Below the pieces are notes generated by a model. The model saw only the letters and a program-made list of their open reading frames with translations. It did no database searches and was not told the DNA's origin. From assembly GCA_030427485.1 (NCBI GenBank), contig JAUICG010000014.1:61608-125607 (forward strand): 64,000 bases of DNA, in the 5' to 3' direction. Position numbers and translations under genes: made by a program. This document shows positions 25,064 to 35,145 of the stretch, in pieces. The stretch's first letter is position 1. Every line of letters begins with the position of its first letter. The DNA comes from Gammaproteobacteria bacterium. GTDB lineage: Bacteria; Pseudomonadota; Gammaproteobacteria; Pseudomonadales; Halieaceae.

Positions 25064-26737
25064 ATGAGCAGCTTTGATCATCGCAAGTACCGGGCATTCC
25101 CTCCCATTGCCATGCCAAACCGACGCTGGCCCGACAGGGTCATCGAGCGGGCACCGCGCTGGTGCAGCGTGGACCTGCGCGACGGCAACCAGGCGCTGAT
25201 CGAGCCCATGACGACGCGTCAGAAGTCGCAGCTCTGGGACCAGTTGGTCAAGATCGGCTTCAAGGAGATCGAGGTGGGTTTTCCCTCCGCGTCGGGTCAC
25301 GACTATGACTTTGTGCGCGAGCTGATCGATAACGACCGGATACCCTCCGACGTGACCATACAGGTGCTCACGCAGGCGCGCCCCGATCTGATCGAGAAAA
25401 CATTCCAGGCCCTCAAGGGGGCGCGGCGCGCGATCGTGCACGTCTACAACTCCACTTCCACGGTACAGCGCGAGCAAGTTTTCGGCCTGGATCGCCAGGG
25501 CATTATTGATATTGCGGTAAAAGGCGCAGAGCTGGTCAGGGACTGTGCCGCCCGGCACCCGGAGACGGAATGGGTATTCGAGTATTCACCGGAGAGCTTT
25601 ACCGGTACGGAGCTCGACTTTGCGGTGGAGATTTGCGATGCGGTCAACGCTGTCTGGCAGCCGACGCCCGAACGGCCGGTGATCATTAATCTGCCGGCGA
25701 CGGTCGAGGTGAGTACGCCGAATGTCTACGCGGACCAGATCGAGTGGTTCTGTGATCATGTCGCCAACCGGGAGAGCCTGTTGATATCGCTGCACACGCA
25801 CAATGATCGCGGCTGTGCTGTCGCCGCGGGCGAACTCGGCGTACTGGCGGGCGCCGACCGGGTAGAAGGCACCCTGATGGGCAATGGCGAGCGCACGGGC
25901 AATATGGACATCATCACAATGGCGATGAACCTTTACAGCCAGGGCGTGGACCCACAGCTGCAGTTGGGCCATATGGATGAAATTCTTCAGACCACGCGTG
26001 AATGCACCCAGTTGCCGGTGCATCCGCGCCATCCCTATGCCGGCGAACTGGTGTTCACCGCATTCTCCGGGAGTCACCAGGACGCCATCAAGAAATGCCT
26101 GGTCAAGCGCGACAAAAATGCGCCCTGGGATGTCGCCTACCTGCCGATTGATCCACAGGATATTGGTCGCTCCTACCAGGAGGTGATCCGTATTAACAGC
26201 CAGTCAGGCAAAGGTGGCATTGCTTTCGTATTGCAGCGTGATTACGGCCTGGAGTTGCCGCGTTGGCTGCAGATCGATTTCAGTGCCTCGGTCCAGGCGT
26301 ACGCTGAAGAACGCGAGACAGAGGTTGGTTCCGCGGAGGTTTACCAGCTGTTCCAGGATACCTACCTCGCCGCGAACGGTCGCTGGACCCTGGGCAACTA
26401 TCAGGTGAGCCGCGAGGAAGGCGTGGACCGGCTGCAGGCAGCATTGCAGGAAGGCTCGGCAGTTCACCACCTGTCCGCCACCGGCAACGGTGTCGTGGCC
26501 TCGTTTGTCGACGCCATGCAGACTTTTACCGGAAAGCAGATCGTGTTGGTGGAGTACAACGAGCACGCGTTGAGCCACAGCGCCGATGCCGAGGCCATTT
26601 GCTATATACAGCTCAACATCGATGGCGACCGCTACTGTGGAGTCGGCCGCAGCCCGGATATCATCCAGGCCTCGCTGGACGGTATTCTGGGGGCGATCAA
26701 CAAGGCGGCCGCTCGCGAGCACGACGCGGCCGCATAA
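25064..26737 (+). CDS. leuA: 2-isopropylmalate synthase
   Basis: 557 aa, the long form of the enzyme that commits 2-ketoisovalerate and acetyl-CoA to leucine. The DRE-TIM catalytic barrel begins with DLRDGNQAL (about 38-46), has the metal site LHTHNDRG, and shows NGERTGN. The C-terminal region (about 430-557) is the LeuA allosteric domain that binds leucine. The leader between the putative promoter and the gene contains a 46-codon open frame without leucine runs, so classical attenuation is not evident. The Lrp-family gene upstream is the best regulator candidate. Confidence 0.96.
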   Translation: MSSFDHRKYRAFPPIAMPNRRWPDRVIERAPRWCSVDLRDGNQALIEPMTTRQKSQLWDQLVKIGFKEIEVGFPSASGHDYDFVRELIDNDRIPSDVTIQVLTQARPDLIEKTFQALKGARRAIVHVYNSTSTVQREQVFGLDRQGIIDIAVKGAELVRDCAARHPETEWVFEYSPESFTGTELDFAVEICDAVNAVWQPTPERPVIINLPATVEVSTPNVYADQIEWFCDHVANRESLLISLHTHNDRGCAVAAGELGVLAGADRVEGTLMGNGERTGNMDIITMAMNLYSQGVDPQLQLGHMDEILQTTRECTQLPVHPRHPYAGELVFTAFSGSHQDAIKKCLVKRDKNAPWDVAYLPIDPQDIGRSYQEVIRINSQSGKGGIAFVLQRDYGLELPRWLQIDFSASVQAYAEERETEVGSAEVYQLFQDTYLAANGRWTLGNYQVSREEGVDRLQAALQEGSAVHHLSATGNGVVASFVDAMQTFTGKQIVLVEYNEHALSHSADAEAICYIQLNIDGDRYCGVGRSPDIIQASLDGILGAINKAAAREHDAAA

Positions 26738-26868
26738 CCCGGTTCTGCAATCCTCATTTTGTGTGCAAAGTGTGAGCTTGTGCGCGTTGCGTAATGGCCC
26801 CGGTCATGTACCAGTGGTAACGTGGGCCATCGTATAGGCGTATAGGACGGTACCAGGGCTCATCAGGG

Positions 26869-28029
26869 ATGATTCGGGTATCCGATATGGGCACTATGAT
26901 AAACTCTAACAAGGCGCGCTGGTTGCGGCTCAAGCGCCATTTTACAGAGTCCTTCACCGGGGACCTGTTGCCTCGCAAGCACGCCGGGAATGAAGGGCAT
27001 GTCGATGAGCAGCGCGAAAAACGTCGACGCAGCGCCTACCGGTACATCTTCCTGCTGCTCGCGGTAACCCTGCTGCCCATTGTGGCCAACAACTTTTACA
27101 TTGGCCAGCACCTGCTCGCCGTCGCAGCGCTCGTCCTGCTGGGCCTGCTAGTCGTGGATATTGTCCGCACCAGCCTTCATCGCGAAGCGTTACTCTCTCC
27201 TCCAGTGGTCGTAGGGATGTGCCTCGGGTTGGCAATCCTGTCCATGTACCTCGGCCAGCTGTACAGCCTGTATCTACTGTTCCCGTTGCTGGTGTCACTG
27301 CCGGTTATGTTCCAGACACGCTGGGCTATCACTCTGGGTGTGGTTGTCGCGGGAGCTGCGGCTCCTGTGGTGCTGACTCACTTTGACCTGACGACCGCTT
27401 TCGTGATCGGCATCAGTACCGTGCTTACCTGGCTGGTCAGCGCCTGGCTGGTCTACGCGATGACGGAACAGTCGCGGCGGCTCAAGAACATGGCGATCAC
27501 CGATTCGCTGACCGGCGCATTCAATCGACGCTATCTGGAACTGCAGGCACTGCGAGCGCTGCAGGACTGGGAGCGCAATCGTCGCAGCGTTTCTCTCCTG
27601 TTGCTGGACATAGACCACTTCAAAAGCATCAACGACGAGTTTGGGCACGATGTCGGGGACGCGGCGCTTAAGAGCCTGGTCAGCCTGATCAAGGAACGAA
27701 TTCGCGGGGTGGATACCCTGTGCCGATACGGCGGCGAGGAATTCGTGTTATTGCTGAGTGAAACCACCGCGGTACAGGCCAAAATTGTCGCCAATCAATT
27801 GCGCCGCGCAGTGGAGGAAGCGCAGCTGCTGCCGCGGGGCCCCATGACCATCAGCGTGGGGGTGTGTGACCTGATGCAGGTGCCGGACCTGGAAAACTGG
27901 TTCAGGTTTGCCGACGCCGCACTCTATTCCGCCAAAGACCTCGGGCGCAACCGGGTGGAACTGGCCGAGCCGCAAGCCGGACAATTATCTGCTACAGTAA
28001 CGGTACTTAACAACGCCGCAGTGGGTTGA
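26869..28029 (+). CDS. Membrane-bound diguanylate cyclase (GGDEF)
   Basis: 386 aa. A basic cytosolic N-terminus precedes about six membrane helices (residues 58-205), then a GGDEF domain with the catalytic loop YGGEEF. RGVD lies exactly five residues before GGEEF, the product-inhibition I-site (RxxD). It should therefore make c-di-GMP and be feedback inhibited. The helical sensor region is not a recognised MASE type by eye. ATG 26869 was taken; ATG 26887 and 26896 are alternatives. The next gene starts 11 bp downstream. Confidence 0.9.
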   Translation: MIRVSDMGTMINSNKARWLRLKRHFTESFTGDLLPRKHAGNEGHVDEQREKRRRSAYRYIFLLLAVTLLPIVANNFYIGQHLLAVAALVLLGLLVVDIVRTSLHREALLSPPVVVGMCLGLAILSMYLGQLYSLYLLFPLLVSLPVMFQTRWAITLGVVVAGAAAPVVLTHFDLTTAFVIGISTVLTWLVSAWLVYAMTEQSRRLKNMAITDSLTGAFNRRYLELQALRALQDWERNRRSVSLLLLDIDHFKSINDEFGHDVGDAALKSLVSLIKERIRGVDTLCRYGGEEFVLLLSETTAVQAKIVANQLRRAVEEAQLLPRGPMTISVGVCDLMQVPDLENWFRFADAALYSAKDLGRNRVELAEPQAGQLSATVTVLNNAAVG

Positions 28030-28039
28030 TAACAGGCAA

Positions 28040-28933
28040 GTGGAAAAGCCCCTTTCTCGATACTCCCGTAGTTACCTCGTCGCGGTCGGCCTGCTCCTGC
28101 TGTCGGCCTGCAGCAGCACCACATTCGTCTACAACCAGCTTGACTATCTCGTGCCGTGGTACGTGGACGGGTACGTCGACCTCAACCCGCAGCAGGAACG
28201 CCACCTCGATGGCTTGCTCGCGCCGTTCCTCGCCTGGCATCGGTCCAGGGAGCTCCCGGCTTACCTGCAGATACTTGAGACAATCGAGGGCAACCTGGAC
28301 CAGCCGCAAACACCCGAAATGGTGGCCGCCGTTTTCAGCGACTTCGAAGCGGCCTGGCTGCGCCTGGAGGCCGAGTCGCTGGACTGGCTGCTGGACCTCG
28401 GCGCGCAGTTGTCCGATGCACAGATTGCCCAGTTGATGGAGGAGCTCTGGGAGCGGCAGGCCGATTTCGAAGAGGAGTATCTGGAGCGCACCGACGAGGA
28501 GTTCTACCAGGAGAGCTACGAGGATGCCAAGGACAACGCCAAGGAATACCTGGGCCCGCTGTCGGATGCGCAGCGCGAACAGCTGTTCGCTTTCAGCCGC
28601 AGCCTGCAGCGTTCTGACAGCGCGTGGCTGAAGGCCCGCGCGCAGTGGTTGACGAAACTTGGCGTGTTGCTGGAGCGCAAACCGGGGTGGCAGCAGCGTG
28701 TCCGGGAAGCGGTGGCGGCGCAGCGAGAGAATCAATCACCAGAGTACCAGCGGGTGTTCGATCACAACCTGCAGGCGATATGCGTGGTGATCGCGCAGCT
28801 ACTGGACGGGCGCAGCGAGCAACAGGACCTGCATCTTCGCGACCGTCTGTCTTCGCTGCGTGAAGACCTGCAAAGTCTCGTTGCTGAAGGCGAGGAAGCG
28901 GTGCCTGCGCCGATTCCCGATTCACCGGGTTAA
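28040..28933 (+). CDS. DUF6279 family lipoprotein
   Basis: 297 aa. The start is GTG with AGG upstream. A lipobox LLLLSAC ends the signal peptide, giving an acylated cysteine near residue 24, and is followed by the family's [20 protein letters not shown] segment. The rest is predicted almost entirely helical and acidic ([20 protein letters not shown]), with conserved Trp residues. DUF6279 proteins are outer-membrane or periplasmic lipoproteins of unknown function. It may be co-transcribed with the cyclase upstream and its stop overlaps the convergent ilvD stop by 4 bp. Confidence 0.85.
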   Translation: MEKPLSRYSRSYLVAVGLLLLSACSSTTFVYNQLDYLVPWYVDGYVDLNPQQERHLDGLLAPFLAWHRSRELPAYLQILETIEGNLDQPQTPEMVAAVFSDFEAAWLRLEAESLDWLLDLGAQLSDAQIAQLMEELWERQADFEEEYLERTDEEFYQESYEDAKDNAKEYLGPLSDAQREQLFAFSRSLQRSDSAWLKARAQWLTKLGVLLERKPGWQQRVREAVAAQRENQSPEYQRVFDHNLQAICVVIAQLLDGRSEQQDLHLRDRLSSLREDLQSLVAEGEEAVPAPIPDSPG

Positions 28934-30774
28934 TCGAGTAGTGACAGGTCCCGTACCGCACCCTTGTCGGCACTGGTCACCATCCGGGCGTAGACTTTCA
29001 ACGCCGGCGTGACCTTGCGCGGGCGCGATTCACTCGGCTGCCATGCCTTGTCGCCCCGCGCTTCCATGGCCGCCCGCCGCTGTGCCAGCACCTCGTCGCT
29101 GAGGACAACATTGATGCTGCGACCGGGAATATCAATCTCGATGATATCGCCATTCTCCACCAGGCCTATCGCGCCGCCAGCGGCCGCTTCCGGAGACGCG
29201 TGGCCAATTGACAGTCCGGAGGTTCCCCCGGAGAAGCGCCCGTCGGTGAGCAGCGCACACGCCTTCCCGAGACCCTTGGATTTGATGTAGCTGGTGGGGT
29301 AGAGCATCTCCTGCATGCCCGGCCCACCGCGCGGACCCTCGTAACGCACAACGACCACATCGCCCGCCTTGACGCGATCGTTGAGAATGTCATCAACCGC
29401 CGCATCCTGGCTTTCGCAGACATGGGCGGGACCGGAGAACTTCAGTATTGAATCGTCGACGCCCGCCGTCTTCACCACGCAGCCGTCCAGTGCGATGTTG
29501 CCGGTCAGGATAGCCAGTCCGCCCTCCAGCGAGAACGCGTTTTCCAGCGAGCGGATACATCCGTCCCGGCGGTCTTTGTCGAGGCTGGGCCAGCGAGTGC
29601 TCTGGCTGAATGCTGTCTGGGTCGGGATTCCCGCAGGGCCGGCACTGTAGAACTTGTGCACGCCGGCATCATCGGTGCGCATGATATCCCAACTGTCCAG
29701 GGCGTCCCCCATCGTTTTGCTGTGGACCGTGGCGCACTCCGCGTGCAGCAGTCCCGCGCGATCCAGCTCGCCGAGTATCCCCATGATGCCCCCGGCCCGG
29801 TGCACGTCCTCCATGTGATACTTCGGTGTGCTGGGCGCCACTTTGCACAACTGCGGCACCTTGCGCGACAGCCGGTCGATGTCCGCCAGCGTGAAATCCA
29901 GCTCCGCCTCCTGCGCGGCGGCAAGCAGGTGCAGAATGGTGTTGGTGGAGCCGCCCATTGCGATATCCAGGCTCATCGCATTTTCGAAGGCTTTGAAGTT
30001 ACCGATGTTCCGCGGCAACACAGACTCGTCATCCTGTTCGTAATAGCGCTTGCACAGCTCGACCACCAGGCGGCCGGCGCGCAGGAACAACTGCTCCCGG
30101 TCAGCATGGGTCGCCAGTGTTGACCCGTTTCCCGGCAGCGACAGGCCCAGTGCTTCGGTCAGGCAATTCATCGAATTGGCGGTGAACATCCCGGAGCAGG
30201 ACCCGCAGGTTGGACAGGCGGAGCGCTCATACTCCGCGACCTGTTCATCGCTGGCGCCGTCGTCGGCGGCAATCACCATTGCATCGATCAGATCCAGTTT
30301 GTTCTCGGACAACCTCGTTTTGCCCGCTTCCATCGGTCCGCCGGAGACAAATACCACGGGGATATTGAGGCGCATCGCCGCGTTTAACATGCCGGGGGTG
30401 ATCTTGTCGCAGTTGGAGATACACACCATGGCATCGGCGCAATGTGCGTTGACCATGTACTCGACGGAATCGGAGATGATGTCGCGCGAGGGCAGGCTGT
30501 ACAACATGCCGTCGTGGCCCATCGCGATGCCGTCGTCCACGGCGATGGTGTTGAACTCCTTCGCTACCCCGCCGGCCGCTTCGATTTCGCGCGCGACCAG
30601 CTGGCCGAGGTCCTTGAGGTGCACGTGGCCGGGTACGAACTGGGTGAAAGAGTTCACCACCGCGATGATGGGTTTGCCGAAATCCCCATCCTTCATTCCG
30701 GTGGCGCGCCACAGTGCGCGGGCGCCGGCCATGTTGCGGCCGGCGGTGGAAGTCTTGGAGCGATAGTCAGGCAT
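28930..30774 (-). CDS. ilvD: Dihydroxy-acid dehydratase
   Basis: 614 aa Fe-S enzyme that dehydrates dihydroxy acids to the 2-keto acid precursors of valine, leucine and isoleucine. Cluster and active-site signatures are visible: [15 protein letters not shown] (cluster Cys) and [19 protein letters not shown]. The C-terminal domain has [15 protein letters not shown]. The length is that of the E. coli-type enzyme. On this strand TTAAAG and TATCCT about 70-90 nt upstream could form a weak promoter. It is convergent with the DUF6279 gene. Confidence 0.97.
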   Translation of the reverse strand: MPDYRSKTSTAGRNMAGARALWRATGMKDGDFGKPIIAVVNSFTQFVPGHVHLKDLGQLVAREIEAAGGVAKEFNTIAVDDGIAMGHDGMLYSLPSRDIISDSVEYMVNAHCADAMVCISNCDKITPGMLNAAMRLNIPVVFVSGGPMEAGKTRLSENKLDLIDAMVIAADDGASDEQVAEYERSACPTCGSCSGMFTANSMNCLTEALGLSLPGNGSTLATHADREQLFLRAGRLVVELCKRYYEQDDESVLPRNIGNFKAFENAMSLDIAMGGSTNTILHLLAAAQEAELDFTLADIDRLSRKVPQLCKVAPSTPKYHMEDVHRAGGIMGILGELDRAGLLHAECATVHSKTMGDALDSWDIMRTDDAGVHKFYSAGPAGIPTQTAFSQSTRWPSLDKDRRDGCIRSLENAFSLEGGLAILTGNIALDGCVVKTAGVDDSILKFSGPAHVCESQDAAVDDILNDRVKAGDVVVVRYEGPRGGPGMQEMLYPTSYIKSKGLGKACALLTDGRFSGGTSGLSIGHASPEAAAGGAIGLVENGDIIEIDIPGRSINVVLSDEVLAQRRAAMEARGDKAWQPSESRPRKVTPALKVYARMVTSADKGAVRDLSLLD

Positions 30775-30957
30775 GTGTCGTTACCGTGTCCCGGGTCGGC
30801 GCTGGGCCGGTTGTCCCTGTGCAAAATGGGCTGGAAGGATAGCAAATATTGCTCGAACTTTAACCTCGTATTTCCGTCCGGCCTGGATTTTCCGCTGGGC
30901 CGTCGCACGTTTGGCCTGGGCCAGAGATAACCTTGATTGTTTGGCGGTGGGTGATCA
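30775..30957. other. Intergenic region upstream of ilvD
   Basis: No gene is visible in these bases. On the minus strand TTAAAG, a 16-nt spacer and TATCCT could act as the ilvD promoter. The region ends at the left arm of the palindromic element. Confidence 0.35.
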
Positions 30958-31147
30958 GGAGGGTTCGGGTGGGTGGGGTGTGCAGACAATCAGGCCCCGC
31001 TTAAGCAGCCCGCGCCGTCGGGAGTCTTTCTGCGAGCACTGTTCGAGTCCCAATTTTTTGCGCAGCGAAAAATGGTCGAGTTGCGCAGCAGCCCGGCGGT
31101 GCGGGCTGCTTGGGGCCGTCTGGATACCCCGCCCACCCGAACCCTCC
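30958..31147. repeat. 190-bp palindromic element (foldback/MITE-like)
   Basis: The outer arms GGAGGGTTCGGGTGGGTGGG (from 30958, extending to 30979) and 31126-31147 are 22-nt reverse complements with one G.T position. Further inside, AGAC (30984-30987) pairs with GTCT (31118-31121), GGCCCC (30993-30998) with GGGGCC (31112-31117) and AAGCAGCCCGC (31003-31013) with GCGGGCTGCTT (31101-31111). The 87-nt centre has its own A/T hairpin and a repeated TTGCGCAGC. There is no ORF. It could be a non-autonomous mobile element or a structured RNA gene. Confidence 0.75.
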
Positions 31148-31232
31148 GAGGATGTGGCATGATCATCGATTGGTTTTGCAGAAACGCAATTCGTCCAGCG
31201 CTATCGCGACAACAACGCACCCTTTCGGAGGT

Positions 31233-32537
31233 TCAGACGGATTTGAAGAACACCTTCGAGTTCCGCTGCAGGTTGTAAAGCAACTTCTTCTGCGCCGGGA
31301 GTTCATCCCGCGAGGTCTCCACGAAGCCCTGCTCGATAAACCAGTGCGCTGTTTGCGTGGTGAGCACGAACACCCGCGTGAGGCCGAGGCGACGCGCCTC
31401 CTGCTCGAGCGTTGTCAGCAGCCGCTGCCCGCGCCGGCCACCCCGGTACTCCGGGTGCGACACGATACAGGCGATTTCGCCACTGCCATCGTCGGGAAAG
31501 GGATAGAGGGCGGCACAGGCGATGATGCGCCCGTCGCGGACCAGCAGTCGGAACTGGTTGATCTCGGTTTCCAGCAGTTCGCGCGAGCGTTTCAGCAGCA
31601 CGCCCTGGTGTTCCAGCGGCTCGATCAGTTCCAGGATGCCGCCCACATCGTCGATATTCGCCTGCCTGAGCAGCTCGTACTCGTCGTTCCCCACCAGTGT
31701 ACCGCAGCCGTCATGGGTAAAGAGTTCCTGTAACAGAGCGCAGTCGTCCTCGTGGCTGATGATATGGCAGCGCGAAACACCGGCGAGGCAGGCGCGTTTG
31801 GCGGTCTGCAGCAGGGACAGTTGCTCGGGGTCTGCGATAGAGAATCCGCTGATATCGCCCACTGCGCACTGCCGGATCAGATCACCCTCCTCGTCGACGA
31901 TACCCGCCGCCGCACCAAACAGTACCAGTTTGTCCGCGCCGATAGCGGCTGCGCAGTGCACGGCGATATCCTGCAGTGCCAGGTTAAAAATCTCTCCGGT
32001 TGGCGAGTAGCCCAGCGGCGATAGCAGCACGATCGAGCCATTGGCCAGTTGCTGGTGGATGCCGCTGGCGTCAATACGCCGGACCCGGCCGGTGTGGTGA
32101 AAGTCTACGCCGTCAACCACGCCGATCGGGCGAGCGGTAACGAAATTTCCCGAGCACACACGCATACGTGAGCCCTGCATCGGTGAGTTGGGCAGGCCCA
32201 TGGACAACAGTGCTTCAATCTGCGCCCGCAACGAGCCGGCGGCATCCTTGACGTGCTCCAGGGCAGCGTTGTCGGTGATGCGCATACCATCGTGGAACAC
32301 ACTGTCGAGTCCCGCGAGCTGCAGGCGCTGTTCGATCTGGTTGCGCGAGCCGTGAATCAGCACCAGGCGTACCCCGAGGCTGTTCAGCAGCGCGATATCG
32401 TGGATCAGGTGGGAAAAGTTCTCGTGTTGCGCAACCTCGCCGCCCAACATCAGCACGAAGGTCTTGCCCCTGTGTGCGTTGATATAGGGTGCGGTATTTC
32501 TCAACCAGCGAATATGGGATTGCGCCGACGTTGCCAC
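31233..32537 (-). CDS. argA: Amino-acid N-acetyltransferase (N-acetylglutamate synthase)
   Basis: 434 aa from GTG 32537; a TTG at 32585 adds 16 residues. The N-terminal amino-acid kinase-like domain (FVLMLGGEV, RLVLIHGSRNQIEQRL) binds arginine for feedback inhibition. The C-terminal GNAT domain (CIVSHPEYRGGRRGQRLL, with the acetyl-CoA loop) transfers acetyl to glutamate, the first step of arginine synthesis. The GTG is preferred because it has GGAAA upstream and matches the family start just before WLRNTAPYINAHRGKTF. It is followed on the same strand, upstream, by argE. Confidence 0.93.
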   Translation of the reverse strand: MATSAQSHIRWLRNTAPYINAHRGKTFVLMLGGEVAQHENFSHLIHDIALLNSLGVRLVLIHGSRNQIEQRLQLAGLDSVFHDGMRITDNAALEHVKDAAGSLRAQIEALLSMGLPNSPMQGSRMRVCSGNFVTARPIGVVDGVDFHHTGRVRRIDASGIHQQLANGSIVLLSPLGYSPTGEIFNLALQDIAVHCAAAIGADKLVLFGAAAGIVDEEGDLIRQCAVGDISGFSIADPEQLSLLQTAKRACLAGVSRCHIISHEDDCALLQELFTHDGCGTLVGNDEYELLRQANIDDVGGILELIEPLEHQGVLLKRSRELLETEINQFRLLVRDGRIIACAALYPFPDDGSGEIACIVSHPEYRGGRRGQRLLTTLEQEARRLGLTRVFVLTTQTAHWFIEQGFVETSRDELPAQKKLLYNLQRNSKVFFKSV

Positions 32538-32623
32538 GTTGCTTTCCAGGTCATTGATAAATAGGAAGTTATCAAGGGTACCCAAAGCGATGCCGATTAC
32601 CTAATGGCAATATTGCACAGTGT

Positions 32624-33775
32624 TCACAGGCAGTAGTGGCGGATGCACTGCTGCAGTAGCGAGATACAGGGTTGAATCTGCTCCAGCTCCAGGTATTCGT
32701 CGGGCTGGTGGGCGCGGTCGATGGAGCCCGGCCCCATCACGATAGTCTCCATGCCGAGGCGCTGCAGAAATGGCGCCTCGGTCGCGAATGCGACCGCTTC
32801 AGCCGTGTGACCGGTCAGTTTCTCAGCCAGTTGCACCAGTTCGCTTTGCGGGCCCTGTTCGAAAGGGCCGATGTCGTCTATCAAAGGGCGTAATTCGATA
32901 TCCAGCCCACATTGCGCCGCCAGGCTTTGCATTCGTTGCGCTATTTCTGCGCGTACCGTGGCGTTGTCGCCGCCGGGTGTCAGGCGCAGGTCGAAATGCA
33001 GTTCTGCGCTGCCGCAGATGCGGTTGGGGCTGTCGCCGCCGTGAATACAGCCGAGGTTTAGCGTGGGGAAAGCGACCTGGAAAAATTCATTGCTGTACCT
33101 CGCGGCCAGCTCTCTCCGGTAGGTCATCAGATCGCCCATCACCGCGTGCATACCCTCCAGCGCACTGTTCCCCAGGCCCGGGTTGGAGGAGTGACCGGCG
33201 CGCCCTGTTACCCGTACCGCCTCCATCATGATGCCCTTGTGCATACGCACCGGCACCAGCGATGTCGGCTCGCCGATAATTGCGGCCCTGGCCTTCGGCC
33301 GGCCGGCCGCGGCCAGTTGTCGCGCGCCGTTCATTGAGCTCTCCTCGTCGGCAGTGGCCAGCAGGATCAGGGGCTGCTGGAGGTGCTCGGCGGTGAAGGC
33401 GCTTGCGGCGGCGATAGCGAGAGGGAAAAACCCCTTCATGTCCGTACTGCCCAAACCGTATAGCCGATTGTCGCGCTCCGTCAATGCGAGCGGATCGCTT
33501 TGCCAGCGCCCTTCATCAAAGGGTACGGTGTCGGTGTGTCCCGACAGGACCAGTCCTCCGGGACCGCTACCCAATGTAGCGATGAGATTGGCCTTGCCGC
33601 CATTCGCGGTGACGTCCTGGATTTCTACCCGAAAGCCCATGTCGGACAGCCAGCCGGCCAACAGGTCGATTACCGCGCGATTGCCCTGGTCCCAGTCGGG
33701 GTCCGTGGAGCTGACGGAGGGTGTTCCCACCAGTTGTTGGAGTTGCGCGAGTACCTGTCGCTCGGTCCGGGGCAT
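32624..33775 (-). CDS. argE: Acetylornithine deacetylase
   Basis: 383 aa M20-family metallohydrolase that releases ornithine from N-acetylornithine. Metal ligands are seen in VLSGHTDTVPFDEG (His and Asp), the catalytic Glu in ATADEESSMNGA, and a further ligand in IGEPTSLVPV. The lid/dimerisation domain includes GRAGHSSNPGLG. It lies 86 bp upstream of argA on the same strand, so both arginine genes are probably transcribed together. Presence of argE implies the linear acetyl cycle, although argJ could exist elsewhere. Confidence 0.93.
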   Translation of the reverse strand: MPRTERQVLAQLQQLVGTPSVSSTDPDWDQGNRAVIDLLAGWLSDMGFRVEIQDVTANGGKANLIATLGSGPGGLVLSGHTDTVPFDEGRWQSDPLALTERDNRLYGLGSTDMKGFFPLAIAAASAFTAEHLQQPLILLATADEESSMNGARQLAAAGRPKARAAIIGEPTSLVPVRMHKGIMMEAVRVTGRAGHSSNPGLGNSALEGMHAVMGDLMTYRRELAARYSNEFFQVAFPTLNLGCIHGGDSPNRICGSAELHFDLRLTPGGDNATVRAEIAQRMQSLAAQCGLDIELRPLIDDIGPFEQGPQSELVQLAEKLTGHTAEAVAFATEAPFLQRLGMETIVMGPGSIDRAHQPDEYLELEQIQPCISLLQQCIRHYCL

Positions 33776-33855
33776 GTGTTTCGTTTCCGCCAGTTCTCTG
33801 TGCGCGGGAACTGCTCGGTGGAGTCAGTGGTCTCCGCGCGAAATGTATTTCTGTT

Positions 33856-35136
33856 CTAGAAGCTGAATATAGCCTTGAACAGGAAGAAAAACAGGATTGC
33901 CAGGGAGGCGCCCGCGGGCAGCGTAATGAGCCACGAGAGGAATATGCTGCCGACAACGCCCCAGTTGAGCGCGCCAATACCACGGGCGAAGCCCACTCCC
34001 AATACCGCACCTACCAGGGTGTGGGTCGTGGAAATGGGCAGCCCGGTGCCCGATGCGATCACCACGGTCCCGGCGGCTCCCAGTTCTGCCGCAAACCCGC
34101 GGCTGGGTGTCAGCTCGGTAATCTTGCGTCCCACCGTGGCGATGACTTTCCAGCCGTAGGTGGCCAGGCCCACGGCTATCCCGCCGCCGCCCACCAGCAG
34201 TATCCACCAGGGCATCGAAGACTGCGCCGCGATGATGCCGCCGGACTGTACTGTACTGACAATGGCGGCCAGCGGGCCCACGGCATTGGCCACGTCATTG
34301 GAGCCGTGCGCGAACGCCATGGAGCAGGCGGTAAAGATCATCAATACGCCAAAAACCCGTTCTACCGACTGGAACCGGTTGGAGGTGGATGGCACTTCTT
34401 CAATGCCCCGCAACAACACAAAGCCAAAAAAGGCGACGACCACACCGGCCAGCACGGATATCGGCAGGGCATTGGCAAAGCTGCTGCCCAGTCCGAGGTC
34501 CAGGTCCAGGCCGACGTGCTTGAGTCCCTTGAGCAGCGTGACCATTGAGATCATGAAGCCCACCATCCACATGTAGGCAGGAATGAACTTTTTCGCGCGG
34601 CGGAAGGGATCGTCGGTATCGAGAATGAGTATCTTCACACTCATGAACAAGCCGAAGGACATCGCGCCAGCCAGTACGGGAGAAACCACCCAGCTCGCGA
34701 CAATACCGCCGATTTTCCCCCAGTGTACGGCCTCGACCGAGATACCGACGGCGGCAAAGCCGACGATAGCACCGACAATCGAATGCGTGGTGGACACCGG
34801 CCAGCCCCTGAGACTGGCCACCAGCAGCCAGGTGCCGGCTGCCAGCAGCGCTGACATCATCCCGTACACCAGCAGCTGCGGGTCGTCCCTCATTACCTCG
34901 GGGTCTATGATGCCCTTGCGGATGGTGGCGGTGACCTCTCCCCCCGCGAGGTAGGCACCCAGGAATTCGAACACCATCGCGATCAGAATCGCCTGTTTTA
35001 GAGTGAGTGCGCGCGCGCCTACAGAGGTTCCCATCGCGTTGGCCACGTCATTGGCGCCAATGCCCCAGGCCATGAAAAAGCCGAAGAGACAGGCCATGGC
35101 CAGAAACAAGGTGCCGTGCTGGGCGATCACTTCCAT
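33856..35136 (-). CDS. PiT family inorganic phosphate transporter
   Basis: 426 aa with about ten to eleven membrane helices and the duplicated PiT signature: GANDVANAMGTSVGARAL near the N-terminus and GSNDVANAVGPLAAIV in the second half. PWPVSTTH-like (GWPVSTTHSIVGA) and GLPISTTHTLVGA motifs are also duplicated. It moves phosphate, probably as a metal-phosphate complex with protons. The start lies 9 bp after the stop of the DUF47 gene upstream, so they form an operon. Confidence 0.94.
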   Translation of the reverse strand: MEVIAQHGTLFLAMACLFGFFMAWGIGANDVANAMGTSVGARALTLKQAILIAMVFEFLGAYLAGGEVTATIRKGIIDPEVMRDDPQLLVYGMMSALLAAGTWLLVASLRGWPVSTTHSIVGAIVGFAAVGISVEAVHWGKIGGIVASWVVSPVLAGAMSFGLFMSVKILILDTDDPFRRAKKFIPAYMWMVGFMISMVTLLKGLKHVGLDLDLGLGSSFANALPISVLAGVVVAFFGFVLLRGIEEVPSTSNRFQSVERVFGVLMIFTACSMAFAHGSNDVANAVGPLAAIVSTVQSGGIIAAQSSMPWWILLVGGGGIAVGLATYGWKVIATVGRKITELTPSRGFAAELGAAGTVVIASGTGLPISTTHTLVGAVLGVGFARGIGALNWGVVGSIFLSWLITLPAGASLAILFFFLFKAIFSF

Positions 35137-35145
35137 TTCCAGTCC

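Noticed and set aside
30958..31147. Palindromic element as an integron attC site
   Set aside because: No GTTRRRY/RYYYAAC core sites and no integrase or cassette array nearby.
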